Source: Myxococcales bacterium | GTDB taxonomy: Bacteria; Myxococcota_A; Bradymonadia; UBA7976; UBA1532 | Length of the DNA: 64,000 nt | Reading direction: 5' to 3' | Assembly (NCBI GenBank): GCA_020633465.1 | Contig: JACKDN010000003.1 | Coordinates: 310,001-374,000, forward strand | In this document: positions 19,993-30,387 of the stretch, in pieces | How the letters are laid out: every line of letters starts with the position of its first letter | How positions within the stretch are numbered: position 1 is the stretch's first letter | Position numbers and translations under genes: made by a program | The notes under the pieces: generated by a model | Database searches by the model: none | What the model was told of the DNA's origin: nothing | The model's input: only the letters and a program-made list of their open reading frames with translations

Positions 19993-21348
19993 ATGAAGAT
20001 CACCGTGATCGGCAGCGGCTACGTGGGCTTGGTGGTCGGCACCTGCCTGGCCAACGTGGGCAACCACGTCGTGTGCGCGGACGTCGACGCCGACAAGGTG
20101 GCGCGCCTGCGCGAGGGCGTCGTGCCCTTCTTCGAGCCGGGCCTGTCGGAGCTCGTGAAGGCCAACCACGACGCCGGCCGCCTGCGCTTCACCACCGACG
20201 TCGAGCAGGCCATCCGCGACGGCGCGGTCGTCTTCATCGCCGTGGGCACCCCCCAGGGCGACGACGGCTCGGCCGAGCTGCGCTACGTCGAAGAGGTGGC
20301 GCGCACCATCGGTCGCGCGTTGGCCGGCGGCGAGAACGTGCTGGTCGACGGCCACAAGATCGTCCTGACCAAGTCGACCGTGCCCGTCGGCACCACCGAC
20401 CGCGTCTCGGCCCTGATCGCCGAGGAGGCGAAGCAGCCCTACGTCTGCTGCTCGAACCCCGAGTTCCTCAAGGAGGGCGACGCGGTCAACGACTTCCTCA
20501 AGCCCGATCGCGTGGTCTGCGGCGTGCCCGGCGGCGCGGCGGGCGAGGTGGCCGCGCAGGTGCTGCACGAGCTGTACGAGCCCTTCACCCGCACCCACGA
20601 CCGCATGCAGATGATGGACGTGCGGTCGAGCGAGCTGACCAAGTACGCGGCGAACGCCCTGCTCGCGACGAAGATCAGCTTCATGAACGATCTGGCCAAC
20701 CTGGCCGAGCGCGTGGGCGCCGACATCGAGCGCGTGCGCGTGGGCATCGGCAGCGATCCGCGCATCGGCTACCAGTTCCTCTTCCCCGGCACCGGCTACG
20801 GCGGCAGCTGCTTCCCCAAGGACGTCAAGGCGCTGATCCACACCGCCGAGACGAACGGCCACAACCTGCGCATCCTCGAGGCGGTGGACGCGGTCAACCG
20901 CGACCAGAAGTCCGTGCTCTTGCGCAAGGCGCGCGCGGTGCTGGGCGCCGACGGCCTCGCCGGGCGCACCTTCGCCGTGTGGGGCCTGGCCTTCAAGCCG
21001 CGCACCGACGACATGCGCGAGGCGCCCAGCCTCGACCTGGTCGCCGGGCTGCTCGCCGCCGGCGCCAAGGTGCGGGCCAGCGATCCGCAGGCCATGGAGA
21101 ACGCCCGCGCCCTGCTCGGCCCCGAGGTCGAGATGTTCGAGGATCACTACGCCTGCCTCGACGGGGCCGACGCGCTGTTCATCTGCACCGAGTGGAGCCC
21201 GTTCCGCCGCCCGGACTTCGCCGATCTGAAGCGCCGGCTGGCCCAGCCGCTCATCTTCGACGGCCGCAACCTGTACGACCCCGCCCGCATGAAGCAGGCC
21301 GGGTTCGCCTACCACGCCATCGGGCGGGGCGAGCGCACCCCGGTCTGA
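19993..21348 (+). CDS. ugd: UDP-glucose 6-dehydrogenase
   Basis: A 451-residue enzyme oxidising UDP-glucose to UDP-glucuronate with two NAD+. The N-terminal Rossmann motif is ITVIGSGYVGLVVGTCLA, the substrate region is KSTVPVGTTDR, and the central domain has CSNPEFLKEGDAV. The catalytic Cys lies in GTGYGGSCFPKDVKAL. The C-terminal domain (FAVWGLAFKPRTDDMREAPS) is complete. ATG 19993 follows GGAGG. The product is the substrate of the epimerase-like enzyme coded on the opposite strand; the two stop codons abut without a gap. Confidence 0.96.
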   Translation: MKITVIGSGYVGLVVGTCLANVGNHVVCADVDADKVARLREGVVPFFEPGLSELVKANHDAGRLRFTTDVEQAIRDGAVVFIAVGTPQGDDGSAELRYVEEVARTIGRALAGGENVLVDGHKIVLTKSTVPVGTTDRVSALIAEEAKQPYVCCSNPEFLKEGDAVNDFLKPDRVVCGVPGGAAGEVAAQVLHELYEPFTRTHDRMQMMDVRSSELTKYAANALLATKISFMNDLANLAERVGADIERVRVGIGSDPRIGYQFLFPGTGYGGSCFPKDVKALIHTAETNGHNLRILEAVDAVNRDQKSVLLRKARAVLGADGLAGRTFAVWGLAFKPRTDDMREAPSLDLVAGLLAAGAKVRASDPQAMENARALLGPEVEMFEDHYACLDGADALFICTEWSPFRRPDFADLKRRLAQPLIFDGRNLYDPARMKQAGFAYHAIGRGERTPV

Positions 21349-22302
21349 TCAGTCCGCGGGTTGGCCCCGGAACCACGCCACGAAGCGGTCGATGCCCGTC
21401 GCGATGTCCACCTTCGGGTCGTAGTCCAGCTCGCCCCGCGCGCGGGTGAGATCGGCGAAGGTGCGGCTGACGTCGCCCGGCTGCAGCGGCAGACGCTCGA
21501 TGGTCGGCGTGACGCCGAGCGACCGCGCCAGGTGGTCGACCAGCTCGGCCAGCGTCGTCGTCTTCGACTCGCCCAGGTTGTAGATGCGGTAGCCCTGCAC
21601 GCGCTCGACCGACGCCACCACGCCCGCGACGATGTCGTCGACGAAGGTGTAGTCGCGCGAGCTGCTGCCGTCGCCGTAGAGCGTGATCGGCTGCCCCGCG
21701 GCCATCAGCCGCGCGAACTTGTGGATCGCCATCTCGGGCCGCTGCCGCGGGCCGTACACCGTGAAGAAGCGCAGGCAGTGGCAGTGCAGCCCGAACAGGT
21801 GGTGCCAGGTGTAGCAGAGCAGCTCGCCGGCGGCCTTGGTGGCCGCGTAGGGCGAGATGGGCATGTCGACGCGATCGTCCTCGCGGAAGGGCACCTGCTC
21901 GCGATCGCCGTACACCGACGAGGACGACGCGAACACGAAGCGGTCGACGCCCGACGCCCGGCACTGCTCGAGCAGGTTGGTGGTGCCCTCGATGTTCACC
22001 CGCTGGTACAGGCCCGGGCGGTCGATCGACGGGCGCACGCCCGCCCACGCCGCGAGGTGCACCACCACGTCGGGCCGGAAGCGCCCGAAGAGATCGGCCA
22101 GCAAGACGCGATCGAGGATGTCACCGCGCACCAGCTCGAAGCGCGCGTGTTGCTCGGCGCCGGCGATGTTGCGGGCCTTGATCGCCGGGTCGTAGAAGTC
22201 GTTGAAGTTGTCCAGCCCCATGACTGCGTGCCCACCCTCGAGCAGGGCATCGCAGAGATGGGAGCCGATGAAGCCGGCCGCGCCGGTCACCAGGATGCGC
22301 AT
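21349..22302 (-). CDS. NAD-dependent epimerase, probably UDP-glucuronate 4-epimerase
   Basis: A 317-residue extended short-chain dehydrogenase. The NAD motif is VTGAAGFIGSHL, followed by GLDNFNDFYDP typical of UDP-glucuronate epimerases. The catalytic triad is visible as Ser in FASSSSVYG and Tyr/Lys in YAATKAAGE. Later motifs are FTVYGPRQRPEMAIHKF and GDGSSSRDYTFVDDI. These fit the enzyme that interconverts UDP-glucuronate and UDP-galacturonate; a dTDP- or UDP-glucose epimerase is less likely. ATG 22302 is preceded by GAGG. The start upstream at 22410 would add a basic, unlikely extension. The neighbouring convergent ugd supports the role in uronic-acid polysaccharide supply. Confidence 0.88.
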   Translation of the reverse strand: MRILVTGAAGFIGSHLCDALLEGGHAVMGLDNFNDFYDPAIKARNIAGAEQHARFELVRGDILDRVLLADLFGRFRPDVVVHLAAWAGVRPSIDRPGLYQRVNIEGTTNLLEQCRASGVDRFVFASSSSVYGDREQVPFREDDRVDMPISPYAATKAAGELLCYTWHHLFGLHCHCLRFFTVYGPRQRPEMAIHKFARLMAAGQPITLYGDGSSSRDYTFVDDIVAGVVASVERVQGYRIYNLGESKTTTLAELVDHLARSLGVTPTIERLPLQPGDVSRTFADLTRARGELDYDPKVDIATGIDRFVAWFRGQPAD

Positions 22303-22683
22303 CGCGCCACCTCGTCCGTCCGCCTCGCCCGGGGGGTCGCCCGCCCGTCGGTCGGTGGGACGGGCGCGCCGGGCGTGCGGGATGGTGATGGGATGTGCTT
22401 GGAATTGCAAGGGTTTTGGAGCGCCCTCGCCCGCGCGCGCCTATCCGGCCGCAGCGGTCCCTTCCAGGGGGGCTGAAACGTCGCGAACCCGCATGAAACA
22501 AGGCTCTGGCGCGCTTCGGGAGCCAAAGGTTTTTCGTTGACACCCCAAAAATCGCGCGGATATGCTCCGCGCACTTTTGTAGGAACCCTAGTGTTTACGC
22601 GGGCCCGAGGGCCCTGAGCACGAAATCGTACCGACCCGCGCGATCAGCCGCGGGCCGGCCAGGCCCACCGGAGGGGCGGGGAA
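22303..22683. other. 381-bp divergent intergenic region (epimerase / HU)
   Basis: This is the longest stretch without a gene. I see no supported coding frame. It holds an AT-richer segment at about 22386-22426 with the inverted repeat CTTG-N6-CAAG, probably belonging to the epimerase control region. It also holds the strong HU promoter described separately, and a roughly 110-nt HU leader with GC-rich potential hairpins (GGGCCC-N2-GGGCCC-like near 22600). The length of the leader suggests post-transcriptional control of HU, which cannot be decided from the sequence. Confidence 0.6.
22537..22566 (+). promoter_or_regulatory. Sigma-70-type promoter of the first HU gene
   Basis: TTGACA (22537-22542), an 18-base spacer and TATGCT (22561-22566). 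The -35 box is a perfect match, the surroundings are AT-rich compared with the genome, and transcription starting near 22573 would give a leader of about 110 nt before the HU start at 22684. Confidence 0.65.
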
Positions 22684-22971
22684 ATGACGAAGAAGGATCT
22701 CATCAGCGCGGTCCAGGCCGAGTTCAGCAGCGACCCGAACAGCCTGACCAAGAAGCAGGTCGGCGCGATCATCGAGGCGCTCTTCGACTCGATCGGCGAG
22801 GCGATCAAGGAGGAGGGGCGGTACTCGCAGAGCGGGTTCGGCACCTTCACCGTGAAGACCCGCGCCGCGCGCACCGGCCGCAACCCCCAGACGGGCGACT
22901 CGATCACGATCCCCGAGTCGAAGAGCATCGGCTTCAAGCCCGCGCCCGAGCTGAAGAAGGCCGCGAACTGA
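22684..22971 (+). CDS. HU-family DNA-binding protein (first copy)
   Basis: A 95-residue histone-like protein with the family features: an N-terminal helical dimer domain (MTKKDLISAVQ), the G-F-G-T-F strand (SGFGTFTVK) and the DNA-binding arm (RTGRNPQTGDSITIP). The start has GGAGG about 10 bases upstream. Such proteins bend and compact DNA. The second copy lies 81 bp downstream on the same strand. The two share about the same core but differ in the N-terminal half, so they may form homo- or heterodimers. Expression probably comes from the strong upstream promoter. Confidence 0.96.
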   Translation: MTKKDLISAVQAEFSSDPNSLTKKQVGAIIEALFDSIGEAIKEEGRYSQSGFGTFTVKTRAARTGRNPQTGDSITIPESKSIGFKPAPELKKAAN

Positions 22972-23052
22972 TCGACGGGCCCCGGCCCGTCACCTCACGC
23001 AACCCACGCGGCCCGGCCGGCTGAGCCGGCGGCCGAGACACGGAGAGTTCAG

Positions 23053-23328
23053 ATGACCAAGCAGGAACTGGTCGAGAAGGTCCACGACGCCGCCGCCGAC
23101 GGCCACTCGCGCCGCCTGACGGCCGAGGTGATCGACGCCACCTTCGAGGCGATCACCAAGAGCATCATCGAGGACGGGAAGTTCTTCTACCCGGGCTTCG
23201 GCACCTTCACGATCAAGGAGCGCAAGGCCCGCACCGGCCGCAACCCGCGCACCGGCGACGAGATCAAGATCCCGGCCAGCAAGACGGTCGGCTTCAAGGT
23301 CGCCGCCGGCCTCAAGGGCCAGCTCTGA
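23053..23328 (+). CDS. HU-family DNA-binding protein (second copy)
   Basis: A 91-residue paralogue of the preceding gene: MTKQELVEKVHDAA, PGFGTFTIKERKARTGRNP and RTGDEIKIPASKTVGFK are the diagnostic parts. An AGAG-type ribosome site precedes ATG 23053. There is no clear own promoter in the 81-bp gap, so co-transcription with the first HU gene is likely, ending at the hairpin 45 bp downstream. A heterodimeric HU is a reasonable inference from the tandem arrangement. Confidence 0.95.
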   Translation: MTKQELVEKVHDAAADGHSRRLTAEVIDATFEAITKSIIEDGKFFYPGFGTFTIKERKARTGRNPRTGDEIKIPASKTVGFKVAAGLKGQL

Positions 23329-23372
23329 TCGGCTGAGCCGTGGTCGGGGGCCCCGGCCCCCTGCCCCTCGAG

Positions 23373-23404
23373 AGGCCTGCCGCGCGTGCGCGGTGGGCCT
23401 TTCG
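23373..23404 (+). terminator. Rho-independent-like terminator after the HU genes
   Basis: A 13-bp stem (AGGCCTGCCGCGC against GCGCGGTGGGCCT, with two G-U pairs) with a tight loop at 23386-23387, followed by TTTC. It lies between the convergent HU and DUF2723 genes. The T-run is short but the position fits. Confidence 0.6.
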
Positions 23405-23429
23405 TCGTTCTGGGCCGGGCCCGCGGCGA

Positions 23430-25466
23430 TCAGCGGGGGGGCGCCGCCTGCAGCCGGCGCAGGTGCGCCATGCCGGCCTGGGCCTCGGCCTGGGCGGGAT
23501 CCACCGCCAGCGCGGCCTCGAAGTCGGCCCGCGCGCCGGCCAGATCGCCGGCGTTGCCCTTCATCACGCCGCGCAGCGCCAGCCCGTCCGCGTCGCGCGG
23601 GTGCCGGGCGAGCAGATCGTCCACGGTGGCGCGGGCCTCGGCGGTCTGGCCGGCGGCCAGCAGATAGCGCGCGAGGTTGCGGCCCGCCGTCGCGTCGTCG
23701 GGATCCAGGAGCAGCGCCCGCCGCGTGGCCCAGATGGCGTCGTCGGTCTTGCCGGCGCGCGAGAAGGCCAGCCCCAGGTTCGACCAGCGCAGCGCCCGCT
23801 CGGGATCGAGCGCCGCCGCGGCCGCGAAGGGCGGCACGGCGTCGCGGCCCGTCGCGAGGCGCAGCTGTCCGACGTCGTCCAGCAGCCCGGCGAAGCCGCG
23901 CGCCGCCTGCGGATCGGCCAGGGGGTCGCCCGGCAGCCGCCGAAGCAGGGCGGTCAGGGCGCGCTGGGGCGCGGGCGGCGGGTGCAGGGCGGCGCCGCGC
24001 GGGGCGAGGCGGTCGGCGGACAGCTCGGGCAGGCCGCGACCGGGCAGCGGGAAGTGCTCGTCGAGCCCCGGACGCGCGGCGGCGTCCAGACCGCCGGCCC
24101 ACTCCCAAGCCAGGGGCCAGTCGCTGCGCAGGCGATCGAGCCCCGCCAACCCTGCGCCCGGCCGCCACCCCGCCAGCGCGGCGGGGAGCCGGCGCCGCAC
24201 GGGATCGATCGACGACGCGTCCCAGGCGTGCTGCCGCACGACCACCGCCACGTCCGGTCGTTCCCCCTCGACCACCTGGGCGAAGGCCCAGCCCGCGGCG
24301 AAGTTGTCGCTGGCCACCAGCGCCAGCGCCTCCGGGGGCAGGCTGTCGCCGGTGGCGCGCACCAGGGCCGGCAGGCCGCGATCGTCGCGGCGGTCGATGG
24401 GCAGCCCGATCGTCAGCAGGCCCACCGCGCCGGCCGTGAGACCGCCCACGGCGCGCCAGGCGTCCGTCGTCACCCGCGTCGCCGCCCAGGCGAGGGCGGC
24501 CGCCGCGCCCAGACTCAGGGCCACCAGGCTGACGAGCAGGTTCTGGCGGTCGGCCAGGCCCATCGGGTTCAGGCTGGTGGCGTACAGCAGGTCGAGCGCC
24601 AGCACCGCGGCGGGCAGCCAGCCGCCGGGGCGACGCGTGAGCAGCGCGAGGCCGGGCAGCCCGAACGCCAGCAGCAGCGGCACCTCGGCGAGCTGCTGTA
24701 GCGCCGTCGTCCAGGCGTCCAGCGACAGGTGGCCGAACCGGTCGGCGAACGCGAGGCGGATGCGGGCCCCGGTCCAGTGATCCCACAGGGCGCCGAGGGT
24801 CGACGGATCGCCCCAGTTGCGCCAGGGCTGCTGGGCCGCGCGCAGGGGCAGGTAGATCAAACAGGCGGCGCCGAGCAGCCCGGCCAGCAGCAGGCCGACC
24901 GCGATCCGCGGCCGCCGCCGCACCGCCGGCCACAGGGCGGGCAGCGCCGCGACGCCCACCAGCCGCAGCGCCGGGTGGTGGCCCGCCATCAGCCCGCCCA
25001 GGAAGGCGACGGCGAGCGCCCAGCGCGCGTCGCCGCTCCGCCCCGACGCCGCGACGGCCCAGCACAGGGCCGCCACGGCGGCGGCCGCCCCGGTGTAGAC
25101 CTCGATCGTGGTGCCGTGCAGCCAGGTGAGCGGGGCGGCGGCCCACCACAGGGCCGCGATCGCCGCCGGGCCGGGGCCGATCTCCAGCGCCCGCGCCGCG
25201 CGCAGGATCAGGTTCACGGTCACCGCGACCAGCAACCCCGACGCGACGTTGCCCCGAAAGGCCGCGTCGCCCACGGGCACCGCCAGCATCACCGCCTTGT
25301 GCAGCAGCGCGAAGACCGGCATGCCGGGCGGGTGCGCGACGCCCAGCTCGGCCGCGGCCGCGCCCAGCTCGCCCGCGTCCAGCCAGGTGAGGCCGGGGGC
25401 GGCGCCCAGCGCGTAGGCAGCGGCGACCGCCGCGGTCGTCAGCAGGGCAGCGGGACGCCAGCGCAT
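23430..25466 (-). CDS. DUF2723-family membrane glycosyltransferase-like protein with TPR tail
   Basis: A 678-residue protein. The N-terminus (LTWLDAGELGAAAAELGVA, HPPGMPVFALLHKAV, AAFRGNVASGLL) matches DUF2723, related to protein O-mannosyltransferases with a catalytic Asp-Glu near the first periplasmic loop (DAGE). About 10-12 transmembrane helices span residues 1-390. A periplasmic region follows, and residues 510-678 hold TPR-like repeats (ALRWSNLGLAFSRAGKTDDA, ARYLLAAGQTAEARAT). Members are thought to transfer sugars from polyprenyl phosphate donors to proteins; the substrate here is unknown. ATG 25466 is the only good start. The gene is divergent from the tRNA-prs operon. Confidence 0.85.
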   Translation of the reverse strand: MRWRPAALLTTAAVAAAYALGAAPGLTWLDAGELGAAAAELGVAHPPGMPVFALLHKAVMLAVPVGDAAFRGNVASGLLVAVTVNLILRAARALEIGPGPAAIAALWWAAAPLTWLHGTTIEVYTGAAAAVAALCWAVAASGRSGDARWALAVAFLGGLMAGHHPALRLVGVAALPALWPAVRRRPRIAVGLLLAGLLGAACLIYLPLRAAQQPWRNWGDPSTLGALWDHWTGARIRLAFADRFGHLSLDAWTTALQQLAEVPLLLAFGLPGLALLTRRPGGWLPAAVLALDLLYATSLNPMGLADRQNLLVSLVALSLGAAAALAWAATRVTTDAWRAVGGLTAGAVGLLTIGLPIDRRDDRGLPALVRATGDSLPPEALALVASDNFAAGWAFAQVVEGERPDVAVVVRQHAWDASSIDPVRRRLPAALAGWRPGAGLAGLDRLRSDWPLAWEWAGGLDAAARPGLDEHFPLPGRGLPELSADRLAPRGAALHPPPAPQRALTALLRRLPGDPLADPQAARGFAGLLDDVGQLRLATGRDAVPPFAAAAALDPERALRWSNLGLAFSRAGKTDDAIWATRRALLLDPDDATAGRNLARYLLAAGQTAEARATVDDLLARHPRDADGLALRGVMKGNAGDLAGARADFEAALAVDPAQAEAQAGMAHLRRLQAAPPR

Positions 25467-25524
25467 GCCCGCTGCTTAGCACGTTCGCGGCCCCCGGCCC
25501 ACGTCCCGACGCCCGGGCCCGTCG

Positions 25525-25553
25525 TTGACAGGGTGGGGGGCCTGTGCTATCAA
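25525..25553 (+). promoter_or_regulatory. Promoter of the tRNA-Gln / prs operon
   Basis: TTGACA (25525-25530), a 17-base spacer and TATCAA (25548-25553), about 90 bp ahead of the tRNA. The -35 box is a perfect match. No other promoter-like pair is seen between it and the tRNA. Confidence 0.55.
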
Positions 25554-25645
25554 CCGCCTCCAATTTGGCCAGCGCAGCCCTCGATACCGCCCGATTTCGT
25601 CCATTTTCTCTGGACTTCGGACCGGCCGTGGATTGCGCGCTTTGG

Positions 25646-25717
25646 TGGGGCGTGGGCTAGCGGTAAGCCACGGGATTTTGGTTCCCGCTGACGTAGGTTC
25701 GAATCCTACCGCCCCAG
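25646..25717 (+). tRNA. tRNA-Gln (anticodon TTG)
   Basis: A complete 72-nt cloverleaf. The acceptor stem is TGGGGCG paired with CGCCCCA, with discriminator G at 25717. The D arm is GGC/GCC around TAGCGGTAA. The anticodon stem CGGGA/TCCCG encloses loop TTTTGGT with anticodon TTG at 25678-25680. The T arm GTAGG/CCTAC holds the TTCGAAT loop. No CCA is encoded. It lies 23 bp before prs and is probably processed from the same transcript. Confidence 0.97.
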
Positions 25718-25740
25718 CGTCGTACCCCGGAGGCGGGTAG

Positions 25741-26676
25741 ATGTCGGTGAGGATCTTCGCCGGGAACTCGAACCCCGAACTCGCTCGCGAGATCTGCGCC
25801 TATCTGGGCACGGATCTCGGCCACGCGCGCGTCGGGCGGTTCTCCGACGGTGAGATCCGGGTGGAGATCGAGGAGTCGGTGCGCGGCGCCGACGTCTACG
25901 TGATCCAATCGACCTGTGCGCCCGTCAACGACAACCTGATGGAGATGCTGATCATGACCGACGCGCTCAAGCGCGCCTCGGCCGGCAGCATCTCGGCGGT
26001 CATGCCCTACTTCGGCTACGCCCGTCAGGACCGCAAGGCGGCGCCCCGGGCGCCCATCTCGGCGCGGCTGGTGACCGATCTGCTCACCGCCGCGGGCGCC
26101 AACCGGCTGATCACCATGGAGCTGCACGCGGGGCAGATCCAGGGCTTCTTCAACGGCCCCGTCGATCACCTCTACTGCTCGCCGGTCATGCTCGACCACA
26201 TCGCCACGCTCGATCTGGTCAAGCCGGTCATCGTCAGCCCCGACGCCGGCGGCGTCGAGCGCGCGCGCGCCTACGCCAAGCGCATGAACGCCAGCCTGGC
26301 CATCATCGACAAGCGCCGCAGCGGCCCGAACGTGGCCGAGGTGATGACGCTCATCGGCGAGGTCGAGGGCTGCGACACCATCATCGTCGACGACATGATC
26401 GACACCGCCGGCACGCTGGTGTCCGGCGCGACGGCGCTGCGCAAGGCGGGCGCCCGGCGGGTCTACGCCATCTCGACGCACCCGGTGCTGTCGGGCCCGG
26501 CCATCGGCCGCATCAACGAGAGCGTGCTCGAGGAGGTCATCGTGTCGAACACGATCCCCCTGAGCAGCGCCGGGCGCGCGTGCCCCAAGATCAAAGTACT
26601 CTCGGCCGCCAACCTCTTCGGTGAGGCCATCAAGCGGATTCACGACCAGAACTCGGTCAGCAGCCTGTTCGCCTGA
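25741..26676 (+). CDS. prs: Ribose-phosphate pyrophosphokinase (PRPP synthetase)
   Basis: A 311-residue enzyme making PRPP from ribose 5-phosphate and ATP for nucleotide, histidine and tryptophan synthesis. The class I signatures are present: IFAGNSNPELA, GRFSDGEIRVEI, the flexible loop MPYFGYARQDRKAAPRAPIS, ITMELHAGQIQGFF, and the PRPP-binding VDDMIDTAGTLVSGA. The length is usual. The ATG at 25741 follows a GGAGG-like sequence. The order tRNA-Gln, prs, rplY, pth is a common core operon in bacteria. Confidence 0.97.
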   Translation: MSVRIFAGNSNPELAREICAYLGTDLGHARVGRFSDGEIRVEIEESVRGADVYVIQSTCAPVNDNLMEMLIMTDALKRASAGSISAVMPYFGYARQDRKAAPRAPISARLVTDLLTAAGANRLITMELHAGQIQGFFNGPVDHLYCSPVMLDHIATLDLVKPVIVSPDAGGVERARAYAKRMNASLAIIDKRRSGPNVAEVMTLIGEVEGCDTIIVDDMIDTAGTLVSGATALRKAGARRVYAISTHPVLSGPAIGRINESVLEEVIVSNTIPLSSAGRACPKIKVLSAANLFGEAIKRIHDQNSVSSLFA

Positions 26677-26717
26677 ACAGGACGCGGCCGGGCCCTTTCG
26701 TCCAGGACGGAACGACC

Positions 26718-27329
26718 ATGGAAGCCATCGCCATTTCGAGCACGCCCCGCGAGGGCCGCGGCAAGGGTGCCGCACGCAAGCTGCGGGCCGAGGGGCAGAT
26801 CCCGGCGATCGCCTACGGCCACGGCATCGAGAGCTCGATCCCGCTCACGCTGGATCCCAAGGCCCTCGAGAAGGCCCTCGACAACCCCTACGGCGCCAAC
26901 GCGCTGTTCGATCTCGCCATCGACGGCGGCGCGCACCACAAGGTGCTCGTGCGCGACCTGCAGCGCCACCCGGTCAGCCGCGAGGTGCTGCACGTCGACC
27001 TCGTCGCGCCCGACCTCGACGAGCCGGTCGTGTCGCCGGTGCCGGTGAAGATCATCGGCAAGTCGATCGGCGTCACCACCGGTGGCCGCCTGCGCACGCC
27101 CTACCGCGAGGTGCGGCTGAAGGCGAAGCCGTCGGACTTCCCGGCCAGCGTGACCATCGACATCACCAACCTCGATCACAACGACGCGGTGATGGCGAGC
27201 CAGATGCCGCTGCCCGAGGGCGTCGAGCCGGTGTTCGACCGCGACTACGTCGTGGTGAAGGTCGTCGCGCCGCGCGGTCGCAAGGCGACCGAAGAGGCGG
27301 CCGACAAGGGCAAGAAGAAGAAGAAGTAG
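26718..27329 (+). CDS. rplY: 50S ribosomal protein L25/general stress protein Ctc
   Basis: A 203-residue L25 of the long TL5/Ctc type. The N-terminal 5S rRNA-binding domain has REGRGKGAARKLRAEGQIPA and AIAYGHG, and HYKV-like KVLVRDLQRHPVS. The C-terminal beta domain (VPVKIIGKSIGVTTGGRL, DFPASVTIDITNLDHND) is complete, followed by a short Lys-rich tail (KGKKKKK). The ATG 26718 is preceded by GGACGG. It lies 41 bp after prs and 30 bp before pth, consistent with one transcript. Confidence 0.95.
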   Translation: MEAIAISSTPREGRGKGAARKLRAEGQIPAIAYGHGIESSIPLTLDPKALEKALDNPYGANALFDLAIDGGAHHKVLVRDLQRHPVSREVLHVDLVAPDLDEPVVSPVPVKIIGKSIGVTTGGRLRTPYREVRLKAKPSDFPASVTIDITNLDHNDAVMASQMPLPEGVEPVFDRDYVVVKVVAPRGRKATEEAADKGKKKKK

Positions 27330-27359
27330 CGCGGCCCTGTCCCGGGGGACTTCGGACCG

Positions 27360-27926
27360 ATGGATCGCCACCTCGTCGTGGGCTTGGGCAACCCCGAGCC
27401 CCGCTACGCCGGAAACCGTCACAACGTCGGCTTCATGGTGGTGGATCGGTTGGCCGAGCGGGCCGGTGCGCCGGTCACGCGCTCGAAGTTCAAGGGGGTC
27501 TACGGCACCGGCGCGCTGGGCGGATGCCCGGTGGTGCTGCTCAAGCCGCTGACCTTCATGAACCTGAGCGGGCAGTCGGTGTCCCCCGCCCGCGGCTTCT
27601 TCGGGGTCGAGGTGAAGCGGATCCTGGTGATCCACGACGAGCTCGACCTGCCATTCGGCACCCTTCGGCTGAAGATCGGAGGGGGCCACGCCGGCCACAA
27701 CGGGCTCCGGTCCATGGTGGCCGAGCTCGGCAGCCGCGACTTCGTGCGGCTGCGCGTCGGCATCGGCCGGCCGGCCAAGGGATCGCCGAGCAATTACGTG
27801 CTCAGCGACTTCGGGGCCGACGAGATTCCCTGGCTGCCCGATCTGTTGGATCGGGCGGCGGACGCGGTCGAGCTCGCCCTCCGCGAGGGGCCGCAGAAGG
27901 CGATGAACACGGTGAACGCCGCCTGA
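27360..27926 (+). CDS. pth: Peptidyl-tRNA hydrolase
   Basis: A 188-residue enzyme that recycles peptidyl-tRNA released from stalled ribosomes. The substrate Asn lies in VGLGNPEPRYAGNRHNVGF together with the catalytic His of NRHNVGF. The catalytic Asp is in VIHDELDLPFGT. Other hallmarks are KPLTFMNLSGQSV and GGGHAGHNGLRSM. The length is normal. The start at ATG 27360 is directly after a GGACTTCGGACC sequence with only a weak ribosome site. It lies between rplY and the membrane pyrophosphatase gene. Confidence 0.96.
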   Translation: MDRHLVVGLGNPEPRYAGNRHNVGFMVVDRLAERAGAPVTRSKFKGVYGTGALGGCPVVLLKPLTFMNLSGQSVSPARGFFGVEVKRILVIHDELDLPFGTLRLKIGGGHAGHNGLRSMVAELGSRDFVRLRVGIGRPAKGSPSNYVLSDFGADEIPWLPDLLDRAADAVELALREGPQKAMNTVNAA

Positions 27927-27999
27927 CGCGGCGCGGCCACGACGCCGGGCGAGGTGGAGAGCCTCGGGCGAGCCGGCCAGACAAAGGAGCTAGAGAGCC

Positions 28000-30234
<2,235 letters not shown>

Positions 30235-30268
30235 GCGGCCGCGGCGCGACGGCGTGGTCGGCTGCGGC

Positions 30269-30297
30269 TTGACCTTCGCCGTCGCTTCACCTAGATT
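30269..30297 (+). promoter_or_regulatory. Promoter of the rpsF-rpsR-rplI operon
   Basis: TTGACC (30269-30274), a 17-base spacer and TAGATT (30292-30297). Transcription should start at about 30303-30305, exactly where the GC-rich hairpin begins, so the hairpin would be at the very 5' end of the ribosomal-protein mRNA. Confidence 0.5.
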
Positions 30298-30302
30298 CCC
30301 GG

Positions 30303-30332
30303 CCCCGCGCAACCGCGCGGGGTTTTTCTTTT
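30303..30332 (+). terminator. Rho-independent terminator downstream of hppA
   Basis: A perfect 8-bp stem CCCCGCGC/GCGCGGGG with loop AACC, followed by TTTTTCTTTT. It is the clearest intrinsic terminator in the window, 69 bp after the hppA stop. It overlaps the predicted start point of the downstream promoter. Confidence 0.85.
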
Positions 30333-30387
30333 CGATTCCCCGCTCGCGCCTGGCCGCGCGGGCTGCTCAACCCGAGGGGAGCCAAAC

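Noticed and set aside
25646..25717. tRNA as an attachment site for an integrated element
   Set aside because: No integrase gene, no repeat of the tRNA 3' end and only core genes downstream.
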